This document shows, one piece after another, positions 1-7,285 of a stretch of DNA of 30,471 bases. A program made the position numbers and the translations under genes. The stretch's first letter is position 1; every line of letters begins with the position of its first letter. Under the pieces are notes generated by a model. It had not been told where the DNA came from and did not search any database. It saw nothing but the letters and a program-made list of their open reading frames with translations. Source of the DNA: JBOFDP01 sp051647125 (lineage in GTDB: Bacteria; Bacteroidota; Bacteroidia; Chitinophagales; Chitinophagaceae); the NCBI GenBank assembly GCA_051647125.1, contig JBOFDP010000008.1, forward strand, positions 1 through 30,471, written 5' to 3'.

Positions 1-1
1 A

Positions 2-1714
2 ATATCAATTTTTTTATATACAAGCTTTTCTTGTACTAAAATTGGGTTGCCTTTAGAAGATAATATTATAACTCCTATATCTGTAATAGGAAATATCAAC
101 AATATGGTACTTGATACTTTAAATCCTATTAAAATTTGTGTATCTTCATCTATAAGAGCACGTGGCATCAACTATGAATGGTCTTATACTTCTACTGATG
201 GTGGTTTTTTTTATACAGATAGTTTAATGCAAAAAAAAATATTACCCAATACCTACTCTCCCATTAAAAGAGGTGATACCCTCCAGCTTTATTATATACC
301 TAAACAACTATCTATCAATGGAGTAAAAAATTCCTTTTCTTTTTTTATAAAAAATATTTTTAATCCTAGCAAAATCCTTTTGAATAAAATTAATCTTAAT
401 GTATCTGAGGTTTCTTCAGAAAAACCTATTATTATTGGTCCACAAGATTCCACCCTACAAGATAATAATGATAATACGGATGACTATGTAGATCCAAATG
501 ACCCTGATATAGATTGGGAGATTTATGGAAAAAGGGATACTGTTGGAGTAGGAGACCATGTATATATATTAGGTAGAAATTTCAAGAAATTTGTTACTAA
601 CACAAATACAGATATTAAGATTAATGGGCGCAGTATAGGGAAAGATAGCTTTACGGTCATTACAGATACCTCAGTTCGAATTATTGTACCACCTAATCTA
701 TATGCTTATTTTGTAGATACAATGAAAATAGGTTTATCTATGAGTATTGATCTAACACTCGAAGGAAAAGGAATTATAGCTGAGGATTTTAATGGATCAA
801 AATTTTCGCCTGTTTGGAGACCTACATATTTTGTTATGCCTCTTAACAAGACAATTAAGAAGCCTAATGATATTATTATTGATACAAATACCGATTTAAT
901 GTATGTTTCTTCTGTAAATAAAGAAAGCTATAATACTATACATATAAATACGAACAACATTACTACATATGACTATAATACTACCATAGATTTCCCCTAC
1001 AGTATTGCATTAGATGAAAACAGTATATATATTTCTAACTATAAGCCTACAAATGCAGAAATTTTTAAAGTGAAGAAATCTACTAATGATGATACAGCTA
1101 AATGGTATCTTTTTGGTTTACAAAATCCTTTTGATATACTTATTAGTAATGATAAAAATAGCCTATTCGTTTATAATGAAAATCCAAGCCTTGTATATCA
1201 AACAACTATAAATATTCCTCTTACAAATGTAAATACTCTAACCCCTCTATATACCTTAAATGAAGGATTAAATTTGCCCGCAGGTATAGCAATTAATAAA
1301 AAAAATGAATTTTTTATTGCTTTTGAAAGCAATAGTACAATTATAAAAATAATGCCCAATGGCACACAATCTATTATCGCAGGAAAACCTAATATAGCTG
1401 ATTATGCGGGCAATAATATAGATGCATCTTTGGCTATTTTAAACAATCCACATAAAATTTTATCCGACAACTATAACTCTTTATTTTGTACAGATAAAAA
1501 TAATAAGGCTGTCAGAGTAATCAGCGGGTTTTCTAACCGAATTTATACTATTGCCGGGAACCCTTTAAACCCAGGTAGTCTTTCTGATATTACTACAGCC
1601 GATAATATCAAAGCAACATCCGTACTTTTTGATAATGCCACCTCTATTACTATAGATCAGAAAAATAATATTTATATTATTAATGAAAACATTTATAAGT
1701 TAGAATTAAGATAA
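2..1714 (+). CDS. IPT/TIG and NHL-repeat lipoprotein, 5' end outside the window
   Basis: The frame is open back to the left edge, so the true start lies upstream. The codons at 2-49 read like the end of a lipoprotein signal peptide, ISIFLYTSFSC followed by TKIG, with a candidate lipidated Cys at 32-34. The TTG at 47 is therefore not the real start. A middle segment (about 520-730) has the IPT/TIG pattern: GDHVYILGRNF, ING, then TDTSVRIIVPP. The C-terminal half (about 850-1714) carries NHL-like beta-propeller repeats such as LNNPHKILSDNYNSLFCTD and TIAGNP. The protein is rich in Asn, Thr and Ile. IPT plus NHL architectures are common in Bacteroidota surface or periplasmic proteins and usually serve binding or adhesion. 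The ligand cannot be told. The next gene starts 36 bases downstream. Confidence 0.75.
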   Translation: MSIFLYTSFSCTKIGLPLEDNIITPISVIGNINNMVLDTLNPIKICVSSSIRARGINYEWSYTSTDGGFFYTDSLMQKKILPNTYSPIKRGDTLQLYYIPKQLSINGVKNSFSFFIKNIFNPSKILLNKINLNVSEVSSEKPIIIGPQDSTLQDNNDNTDDYVDPNDPDIDWEIYGKRDTVGVGDHVYILGRNFKKFVTNTNTDIKINGRSIGKDSFTVITDTSVRIIVPPNLYAYFVDTMKIGLSMSIDLTLEGKGIIAEDFNGSKFSPVWRPTYFVMPLNKTIKKPNDIIIDTNTDLMYVSSVNKESYNTIHINTNNITTYDYNTTIDFPYSIALDENSIYISNYKPTNAEIFKVKKSTNDDTAKWYLFGLQNPFDILISNDKNSLFVYNENPSLVYQTTINIPLTNVNTLTPLYTLNEGLNLPAGIAINKKNEFFIAFESNSTIIKIMPNGTQSIIAGKPNIADYAGNNIDASLAILNNPHKILSDNYNSLFCTDKNNKAVRVISGFSNRIYTIAGNPLNPGSLSDITTADNIKATSVLFDNATSITIDQKNNIYIINENIYKLELR

Positions 1715-1718
1715 AACA

Positions 1719-1726
1719 TAATTTTG
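1719..1726 (+). promoter_or_regulatory. Candidate -7 box for nfu
   Basis: TAATTTTG matches the Bacteroidota -7 consensus TAnnTTTG and lies 24 bases before the nfu start codon. No clear TTTG -33 box is seen at the expected distance, so support rests on the -7 match and its position only. Confidence 0.35.
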
Positions 1727-1750
1727 TAAAATAATATATATAATTAGACT

Positions 1751-2338
1751 ATGATTAAAACAGGAAACCCCTTAATAAGTATTTATACAGAAGCAACTCC
1801 AAATCCAGAGATGATAAAATTTGTTGCTAATAAATTATTATATCCAAATAAAAGTATAGAAATATTACCACATGAAATACATTTATCCCCATTAGCACAA
1901 GAACTATATACATTTCCTTTCATAAAATCAGTTTTTATTGCAAGTAATTTTATAACTATTGGAAAAACTCTAAATACACAATGGGAAGATATAGTTCCAC
2001 ATATTACACAATTTTTAAAAGAATATCTCAACGAAAATAAAGCTATTGTAAATGAACAAGCTATAACTGAAAAAAATTTATCTACTGCCAGTGAAGAAGA
2101 TGAATCAAGTGTTACTCTAAAAATAAAAGAAATACTAGATAATTATGTACGTCCTGCAGTAGAAATGGATGGCGGTGCTATACAATTTAAAAGCTATCAT
2201 AAAGGTGTTGTAGTACTCGTATTACAAGGTGCTTGTAGTGGTTGTCCTTCCTCCTCTATTACATTAAAAGCAGGTATAGAAGGAATGATGAAAAGAATGA
2301 TTCCAGAAGTCAAAGAAGTAGTTGCTGAGAATGAATAA
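1751..2338 (+). CDS. Nfu-type iron-sulfur cluster scaffold protein
   Basis: A 195-residue cytoplasmic protein with two domains. Residues 10-95 resemble the Nfu N-terminal domain, beginning YTEATPNPEMIKFVAN. Residues 125-195 form the NifU C-terminal domain with VRPAVEMDGG and the CxxC in GACSGCPSSS. In this family the CxxC pair of a dimer holds a 4Fe-4S cluster and delivers it to client enzymes. The architecture matches mitochondrial NFU1 and many Bacteroidota homologues, and the length is normal. Likely clients nearby include the radical SAM enzyme MqnE, but that is inference. It starts at ATG 1751, after a candidate promoter box. Confidence 0.92.
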   Translation: MIKTGNPLISIYTEATPNPEMIKFVANKLLYPNKSIEILPHEIHLSPLAQELYTFPFIKSVFIASNFITIGKTLNTQWEDIVPHITQFLKEYLNENKAIVNEQAITEKNLSTASEEDESSVTLKIKEILDNYVRPAVEMDGGAIQFKSYHKGVVVLVLQGACSGCPSSSITLKAGIEGMMKRMIPEVKEVVAENE

Positions 2339-2363
2339 AAAATATTCTATTATCATATTTTTT
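2337..2363 (+). terminator. Weak A/T-only hairpin after nfu
   Basis: Arms AAAAAATAT (2337-2345) and ATATTTTTT (2355-2363) flank a 9-base loop and begin in the nfu stop codon. The stem has no G-C pairs, so termination here would be weak. It may simply reflect base composition. Confidence 0.25.
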
Positions 2364-2385
2364 TAAGTATTAGAAAATTCAGTAA

Positions 2386-2868
2386 TTGACAACCTCTTCT
2401 AACATTGAAATTTTTACTGATGGCGCTTGTTCGGGTAATCCAGGAAAAGGGGGATTTGGAGTTATTCTTAAATATCAAAATAAAGAAAAAGAAATTGCTC
2501 AAGGATTCCGATTGACAACAAATAACAGAATGGAACTTTTAGCAGTAATTGTAGCTTTAAGACATCTAAAAGTAAGAGATATTCCTATTATTATCTATTC
2601 CGATAGTCAATACATAGTAAAAGCTATTGAAAAAAAATGGTTAAATAATTGGATAAAAAATAGATTTAAAGAGGGGAAAAAGAATAAAGATTTGTGGATG
2701 GAATATTATCAATTATCCCAACAATTTACAAACATAAAATTTGTTTGGATAAAAGGACATGCAAAAAATTTATATAATAATCGTTGTGATGCAATGGCGG
2801 TAAAAGAGGCCAAAGAAAGTGCTATAAATATTGATGTACAATACGAAAAAGAAAATCAAAAGATGTAG
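2386..2868 (+). CDS. rnhA: Ribonuclease HI
   Basis: A 160-residue enzyme that cuts the RNA strand of RNA-DNA hybrids during replication and R-loop removal. The fold signature TDGACSGNPG is at residues 11-20, and the full catalytic set is present: D12, E50 (NNRMELL), D73 (YSDSQYI) and D135 (NNRCDAMA), with the loop His at H125 in WIKGHAKN. Length is standard and no N-terminal hybrid-binding domain is present. The start is TTG at 2386. It follows an in-frame TAA (2383-2385), and the first in-frame ATG falls inside the active-site helix, so a non-ATG start is required. No Shine-Dalgarno-like sequence is visible. Confidence 0.93.
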   Translation: MTTSSNIEIFTDGACSGNPGKGGFGVILKYQNKEKEIAQGFRLTTNNRMELLAVIVALRHLKVRDIPIIIYSDSQYIVKAIEKKWLNNWIKNRFKEGKKNKDLWMEYYQLSQQFTNIKFVWIKGHAKNLYNNRCDAMAVKEAKESAINIDVQYEKENQKM

Positions 2869-3112
2869 AAAAGTATATATTTCTTATAATTATCATATTT
2901 TATCTTATCATGAAAGATACAATATATATTCTTATAGTTTTTTTTACAATAAAATGATTACAAAAAAATAAATCCCTTCTCTATAGTACATAAAGCCAAT
3001 AATAGTTAGCATATATTTATTCTTAAAAAAATTTCTTTATTCAGAAAATAAATGTTACCTTTATCTCCAATAAAAAATATTTAACACTAAACAATTAAAA
3101 TTTATTTTGATT

Positions 3113-3235
3113 ATGGCTCATCAAGAAGAACGTTTTGTACCCAAAGGCGCTATGGCATTTTTTGTAGCTCTTATGGCAGTAGCTACAGTATTATGGTTTT
3201 GGATTTATTACATAGCACAATCTAGAACAATGTAA
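3113..3235 (+). CDS. Small cytochrome c oxidase subunit IIa (COX2A-like)
   Basis: A 40-residue protein starting MAHQEERFVPKGAMAFF, with one membrane helix at about residues 13-35 and a short polar tail. It lies 37 bases before the CuA subunit gene on the same strand. In ba3-type oxidases such as that of Thermus, a one-helix subunit IIa of about 34 residues replaces the helix missing from subunit II. B-type oxidase operons commonly begin with such a gene. The N-terminal pattern of charged residues, then FVPKGAMAF, then a hydrophobic helix fits this family. It is short enough to be missed by length-filtered gene calling. Identification rests on size, topology and position. Confidence 0.8.
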   Translation: MAHQEERFVPKGAMAFFVALMAVATVLWFWIYYIAQSRTM

Positions 3236-3272
3236 AATTTTAAATTTTTTTAACTAAATTTTAAAAATTATT

Positions 3273-3734
3273 ATGGATAAAAATGAAATTAAAGCAATGA
3301 CTGTTTCCATTATTTTAATGGTGGTATTTATTACCGTCTTATTTGTAGGACGTGCTAACAACACATTAAATGTCCCTCAATGTATAGACGGTGTAGATCC
3401 AAGTACATTTAAAGCAGGTTTAATAGATAGAGGAAATAAAAAATATGATTTATTTATTTTAGCACAAATGTGGAGTTTTGTAACCGACCCTTCTGGTGAT
3501 CCCAATACAATAGTTACCATCCCTGAAGGTAGTGAAGTTGATATATATTTAACCTCAAAAGATGTAATGCACAGCCTAAGTCTTTATGAAAAAGGTATTT
3601 CTATGATGGCAGCTTATGGTACATTAAATAAGGCTACTGTCAAGTTTAATGAAAAAGGTATTTATAAATTAGTTTGTAGTGAATATTGTGGTTCTGCTCA
3701 TCAATCTATGGCGAAAGACATTATAGTTAATTAA
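3273..3734 (+). CDS. Cytochrome c oxidase subunit II, CuA type (B-family)
   Basis: A 153-residue protein with one N-terminal membrane helix (about 9-27) and a periplasmic cupredoxin domain. The CuA ligands are all visible: H100 in VMHSLSLY, then C135, E137 (backbone ligand), C139, H143 and M146 within VCSEYCGSAHQSM. It takes electrons from cytochrome c and passes them to heme in subunit I. The single helix and short length fit ba3-like B-type oxidases rather than two-helix A-type subunits. The AQMWSF segment before the copper site is the usual aromatic electron-entry region. It lies 30 bases upstream of the subunit I gene, in the same operon. Confidence 0.93.
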   Translation: MDKNEIKAMTVSIILMVVFITVLFVGRANNTLNVPQCIDGVDPSTFKAGLIDRGNKKYDLFILAQMWSFVTDPSGDPNTIVTIPEGSEVDIYLTSKDVMHSLSLYEKGISMMAAYGTLNKATVKFNEKGIYKLVCSEYCGSAHQSMAKDIIVN

Positions 3735-3764
3735 ACATTTTAAAAGTTAAAATTATATTGAAAT

Positions 3765-5453
3765 ATGAAAATAAGTAATTCATTAAAAACAGTTATAGGT
3801 TTGGAAATTATCATACCTATTATTTTATTGATTGTAGGTATTTACAATGGACTAACACAAGTATTATATCGTGCTAATGTATTACACGCTAATAGTTTTT
3901 TAGGTATTGATTACTATCAAGGTCTTACTTTACATGGCGTGATTAATGCTTTAGTTCTTACCACTTTCATTATTGTAGCATTTGGAAATGCTGTAATGTC
4001 CTATTATTTAAAGATAGAAACTGGAAAAAAAGCATCCTGGTTAGCTCTTATCTTAATGGTCATAGGTACCTTAATGGCAGCGGCTGCCATGTTGTTAGGG
4101 AAAGCAAGTGTATTATATACTTTCTATGCTCCGTTACATGCACATTTTACTTATTATTTAGGTGCTGCCTTATTAATCGTAGGTAGTTGGGTATCTTTTT
4201 TTGATTATGTAGTGATGTACTTGAGATGGCGTAAAGCTAATCCTACAGTAGAAGTACCTCTAGCAGTACACGGCAATCTTGTTAATTTTACAATATGGTT
4301 TTTTTGTACACTACCTGTAGCGTATTTAGTATTAGTAATGCTTATACCTTGGTCCATGGGATTAGTTGATTCCGTAAATCCCACTTTAGCTAGAACTTTA
4401 TTTTGGTTCTTTGGGCATCCTTTGGTATATTTTTGGGCATTAAGTAGTTATATCATGTTATATTGTATGTTGCCACAATGGGCAGGAGGAAAATTATATA
4501 GTGCCAATATGGGTCGTTTCACTTTCTTTATTTTCTTGATTTTATCCATTCCCATTGGGCTACATCACCAATTTCAAGATCCTGGAATTAGTTCCTCTTA
4601 CAAATTTATCCATTCTGCTCTTACCTTATTTATAGGTGTTCCTAGTGCTCTTACAGCATTTACTATTGCTGCATCCTTAGAATATGCTGCTCGTAAAAGA
4701 GGTGCTAAAGGTTGGTTTAACTGGATGTTTAAATTACCTTTTTTCGATACTAAAAACTTTATGTTTTCTTATCTAATTTGTGGTTTATTATTATTTCTAT
4801 TTGGGGGCGTTACAGGTTTGATAAATGGTTCTTATGCTCTAAATAATGTCATACATAATACCGCTTGGCTACCTGGACATTTCCATACTACAGTAGGTGG
4901 ATTGGTATTTTTGTCCTTAATAGGTATTGCACTATACTTAATTACTCAAGTATATGGAAAAGAGCTAAAGTGTAAAAATTGGGCTGTTGCTGTACCCTAC
5001 TTGTGGCTAATTGGTGTATTAATTTTCTCCGTTGGATTATCTTGGGGTGGTCTTATAGGAGAACCTAGGCGTACTAATTTAGGATTAACCTACCTTGACC
5101 CTACTCAACCAGATTTTTATCGCCCTGAATGGGTATCTACCACTACAATGACTATGATTGGAGGTATTATTATGACCGGATCCATGCTTGTATACTTCAT
5201 TGTATTTTTTAAAACATTATTTTCTAAATCTGTTAACGAATCTAATGTCATAGAATTCCCTGAAATAGAATTAATTCATCCTGAAAAGAAAATATCAATT
5301 TTCCAAAAATATACTCCTTGGGTAATTATTCTTATACTTGCTATTATTATATCTTACACACCTGCAATTATACAAACTACCCAAACTACGGTGAAAGATG
5401 CTCCTGGTTTTATGCCTAATAGCCCTACTCCTATTAGTTCTTCACAAAAATAA
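3765..5453 (+). CDS. Cytochrome c oxidase subunit I, ba3-like B-type
   Basis: A 562-residue protein with about 12-13 membrane helices that reduces oxygen and pumps protons. Ligands visible are H57 (LTLHGVIN) for low-spin heme, H218 with Y222 in FFGHPLVYF as the CuB His-Tyr pair, H267 and H268 (LHHQF) for CuB, and H372 and H374 (PGHFHTTVGG) for the hemes. The wording around these motifs, for example GLHHQFQDPG, is that of B-family oxidases, which automated annotation often labels cbb3-type. There is no CcoO or CcoP partner nearby and a CuA subunit precedes it, which argues against cbb3. The gene is followed by a strong palindromic terminator. Confidence 0.93.
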   Translation: MKISNSLKTVIGLEIIIPIILLIVGIYNGLTQVLYRANVLHANSFLGIDYYQGLTLHGVINALVLTTFIIVAFGNAVMSYYLKIETGKKASWLALILMVIGTLMAAAAMLLGKASVLYTFYAPLHAHFTYYLGAALLIVGSWVSFFDYVVMYLRWRKANPTVEVPLAVHGNLVNFTIWFFCTLPVAYLVLVMLIPWSMGLVDSVNPTLARTLFWFFGHPLVYFWALSSYIMLYCMLPQWAGGKLYSANMGRFTFFIFLILSIPIGLHHQFQDPGISSSYKFIHSALTLFIGVPSALTAFTIAASLEYAARKRGAKGWFNWMFKLPFFDTKNFMFSYLICGLLLFLFGGVTGLINGSYALNNVIHNTAWLPGHFHTTVGGLVFLSLIGIALYLITQVYGKELKCKNWAVAVPYLWLIGVLIFSVGLSWGGLIGEPRRTNLGLTYLDPTQPDFYRPEWVSTTTMTMIGGIIMTGSMLVYFIVFFKTLFSKSVNESNVIEFPEIELIHPEKKISIFQKYTPWVIILILAIIISYTPAIIQTTQTTVKDAPGFMPNSPTPISSSQK

Positions 5454-5470
5454 AAAACTTCATTTAAGGT

Positions 5471-5516
5471 AAAAAGTAATAGCTGAAAAAAAATTTTTTT
5501 TCAGCTATTACTTTTT
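5471..5516. terminator. 46-bp perfect palindrome, terminator after coxII-coxI
   Basis: Two perfectly complementary 23-base arms (5471-5493 and 5494-5516) meet with no spacer. Each arm has a GTAATAGCTG core flanked by A or T runs. An RNA copy would fold into a hairpin with a GC-containing stem, an A/U tip and a trailing U run, as expected for an intrinsic terminator in either direction. It separates the oxidase structural genes from the SCO gene. Confidence 0.75.
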
Positions 5517-5522
5517 TTAGAA

Positions 5523-5530
5523 TAATTTTG
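5523..5530 (+). promoter_or_regulatory. Candidate -7 box for the SCO gene
   Basis: TAATTTTG matches TAnnTTTG directly after the palindromic terminator and 6 bases before the preferred ATG at 5537. If used, the message would be almost leaderless. No convincing -33 box is seen. Confidence 0.25.
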
Positions 5531-5536
5531 TTTATT

Positions 5537-6199
5537 ATGGAAAGGAAGAAAACTTTTATTAGTAAGAATTTGTTTGTTATTATGGTTATCTTAGTTGTAG
5601 GATTTCTAATAACTTGCATTTATCTTTGGGAAACATGGGGCAGCTTACCTTATTATTATGGAAAAGTGAAAAATGAACAAGGACAAGAAAATTATTATAT
5701 GCTACCAGATTTTTCTTTTATCAACCAAGATAGTCAAATTATTTCCTCAGATTGGGTAAAAAATAAAATATGGGTAACCAATTATTTTTTTACTACTTGT
5801 GGCACTATTTGCCCTGCTATGACTAATAACATGGGTATGTTAGTACAAGACCATATTCAAAAAAATAAGTACAATGATGTAAAGATTATTTCCTTTTCTG
5901 TAGATCCTGAAACTGACTCTACTGCCCAGTTAAAATTTTATGGAAAAATACACAATATAAATCCAGAATATTGGCAATTAGCTACAGGCAATAAAAAAGA
6001 ATTATATAGCTTTGCCAGAGAAGGATTAAAACTTATTGCAACACAAATGCCTAAAGCACAACAAGGTGATGCAAATGATTTTATACATAGTGAAAAATTT
6101 GTACTAATAGATAAAGACATGCACATTAGAGGTTATTATGATGGTACAAAACCTAATGAAGTAAAACAACTATTAATAGATATTGATAAACTTAGATAA
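5537..6199 (+). CDS. SCO1/SenC family copper chaperone
   Basis: A 220-residue membrane-anchored thioredoxin-fold protein that delivers copper to the CuA site of oxidase subunit II. One helix (about 11-31) anchors it. The copper motif is C88-x3-C92 in FFTTCGTICPAMT, and the third ligand is H184 in DFIHSEKFVL. SVDPETDST is the conserved post-motif strand. I place the start at ATG 5537. An upstream TTG at 5528 would add only three residues. The position between oxidase subunits and cytochrome c supports a role in assembling this oxidase. The palindrome upstream suggests it may have its own transcript or be reached by read-through. Confidence 0.92.
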   Translation: MERKKTFISKNLFVIMVILVVGFLITCIYLWETWGSLPYYYGKVKNEQGQENYYMLPDFSFINQDSQIISSDWVKNKIWVTNYFFTTCGTICPAMTNNMGMLVQDHIQKNKYNDVKIISFSVDPETDSTAQLKFYGKIHNINPEYWQLATGNKKELYSFAREGLKLIATQMPKAQQGDANDFIHSEKFVLIDKDMHIRGYYDGTKPNEVKQLLIDIDKLR

Positions 6200-6215
6200 A
6201 AAATATTAAAGCACT

Positions 6216-6752
6216 ATGAGAAAAAATATTATTTTAATGATTACGTGTATAACACTATTAACCACTTTTAAGACTTTTGCAGAGGATGTTGCTAAGGGGG
6301 AAAAACTATATAATGGCTTATGTCTTCCCTGTCATGGAATAGACAAAAAAATAGTAGGTCCTGCTTTAGGAAATATTCAAAAAACAAGAACTATTGAATG
6401 GCTAACTTCTTTTATTAAAAATTCTACTGAATTTGCTAAAACCGATACTGATGCTGCGGCTATTATCAAAGAATATAATGGTATGATGATGTCTCCTTTT
6501 CCTCAACTTAGCAATACTGACATTAAAGATATGCTAGCATATATAGCATCAAAAAGTGTGGATATTTCAGCAACAGCTACTAATGCAAGTTCCTTATCAA
6601 ATGCCTTAGTTCCAGCTACTAATATAGAAGCAATACAAGCAGCTAACCAAAGGGGATTGATGTGGTCAGTAACCTTTGGTTGTGTGGCACTTTTTATTAT
6701 TACTTGGGTATTAGTAGAGCGTATCAAGCTAGCTAATTACCCTACCAAATAA
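6216..6752 (+). CDS. Membrane-anchored mono-heme cytochrome c
   Basis: A 178-residue protein with a Sec signal (about 1-22, ending TFKTFAED), one heme site C36-LP-C39-H40 and a candidate axial Met in the GMMMSPFPQLS stretch (residues 89-99). A single C-terminal helix (about 149-168) is followed by a short basic tail, so the heme domain faces the periplasm. The likely job is to carry electrons from a menaquinol-oxidising complex to the CuA site of the adjacent oxidase. A linker rich in Ala, Thr and Ser (about 116-140) joins heme domain and anchor. It starts 16 bases after the SCO gene. Confidence 0.9.
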   Translation: MRKNIILMITCITLLTTFKTFAEDVAKGEKLYNGLCLPCHGIDKKIVGPALGNIQKTRTIEWLTSFIKNSTEFAKTDTDAAAIIKEYNGMMMSPFPQLSNTDIKDMLAYIASKSVDISATATNASSLSNALVPATNIEAIQAANQRGLMWSVTFGCVALFIITWVLVERIKLANYPTK

Positions 6753-6821
6753 AAGCCTCCTTATAAAGTAAGTTTAGGATTTTATATAAATTTAATCTAT
6801 CTTTATTAAAAAGCCTTATTT

Positions 6822-7277
6822 ATGGAAAATTATAAGCTTAGAAAAGGAACCCAAAAAGATGCTCTCTATATATTTAGATTAATAGAAGAATTAGCTACAT
6901 TTCAAGGCAATGCAGATAAGGTAAAAATGACCTTATCGCAAATAGAAAAAGATGGTTGGGGAAAACAACCCGCATTTGAAACCACAGTTGCCGAAGATCA
7001 ACATAATAATATTGTAGGCTTAGCCTTATATTATGTATCCTATTCTACCTGGACAGGTAAGTGTTTATATTTAGAAGATCTTATAGTAAGTCAGAATCAG
7101 AGAAGAAAAGGACTTGGAAAAATCCTCTTCACACATCTTTTAGAAGAATCAAAATTAAGGAATTTTAAAGGATTATGTTGGCAAGTATTAGATACTAATA
7201 CTATGGCTATGGAATTTTATAAAAAATTTGATGCCTCTCTTGAAAACAATTGGTACAATGGAAAAATTATATTTTAA
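6822..7277 (+). CDS. GNAT N-acetyltransferase, diamine/polyamine acetyltransferase-like
   Basis: A 151-residue cytosolic enzyme with the GNAT acetyl-CoA loop at about residues 91-100 (QNQRRKGLGKIL). The segments YSTWTGKCLYLEDLIV before the loop and TMAMEFYKKFDA after it are close to the spermidine/spermine N1-acetyltransferase (SSAT) branch, so an amine substrate such as a polyamine or thialysine-type amine is plausible. The substrate cannot be fixed from sequence. Length is normal for the group. It starts 69 bases after the cytochrome c gene and ends 8 bases before the next gene, so the two genes may be cotranscribed without being functionally linked. Confidence 0.85.
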   Translation: MENYKLRKGTQKDALYIFRLIEELATFQGNADKVKMTLSQIEKDGWGKQPAFETTVAEDQHNNIVGLALYYVSYSTWTGKCLYLEDLIVSQNQRRKGLGKILFTHLLEESKLRNFKGLCWQVLDTNTMAMEFYKKFDASLENNWYNGKIIF

Positions 7278-7285
7278 AGTATATT

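Noticed and set aside
670..700. GTTCGAATTATT resembles a tRNA T-loop
   Set aside because: It lies in the coding frame of the lipoprotein, and no acceptor or anticodon stem can be drawn around it.
2869..3112. Possible small gene or RNA between rnhA and the oxidase operon
   Set aside because: Only very short frames (for example 13 codons from an ATG near 2910) and A/T-rich sequence without a stable hairpin are seen. It probably holds the oxidase promoter, but no good -33/-7 pair was found.
3765..5453. cbb3 oxidase subunit CcoN
   Set aside because: A CuA subunit II and a IIa-like gene precede it, and no CcoO or CcoP is present. The B-type family fits better.
5528..5536. TTG start for the SCO gene
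   Set aside because: It adds three residues only, and an ATG follows at 5537.
7250..7285. Earlier ATG for the GH109-like gene
   Set aside because: It overlaps the acetyltransferase gene and would put 12 residues ahead of a good signal peptide.
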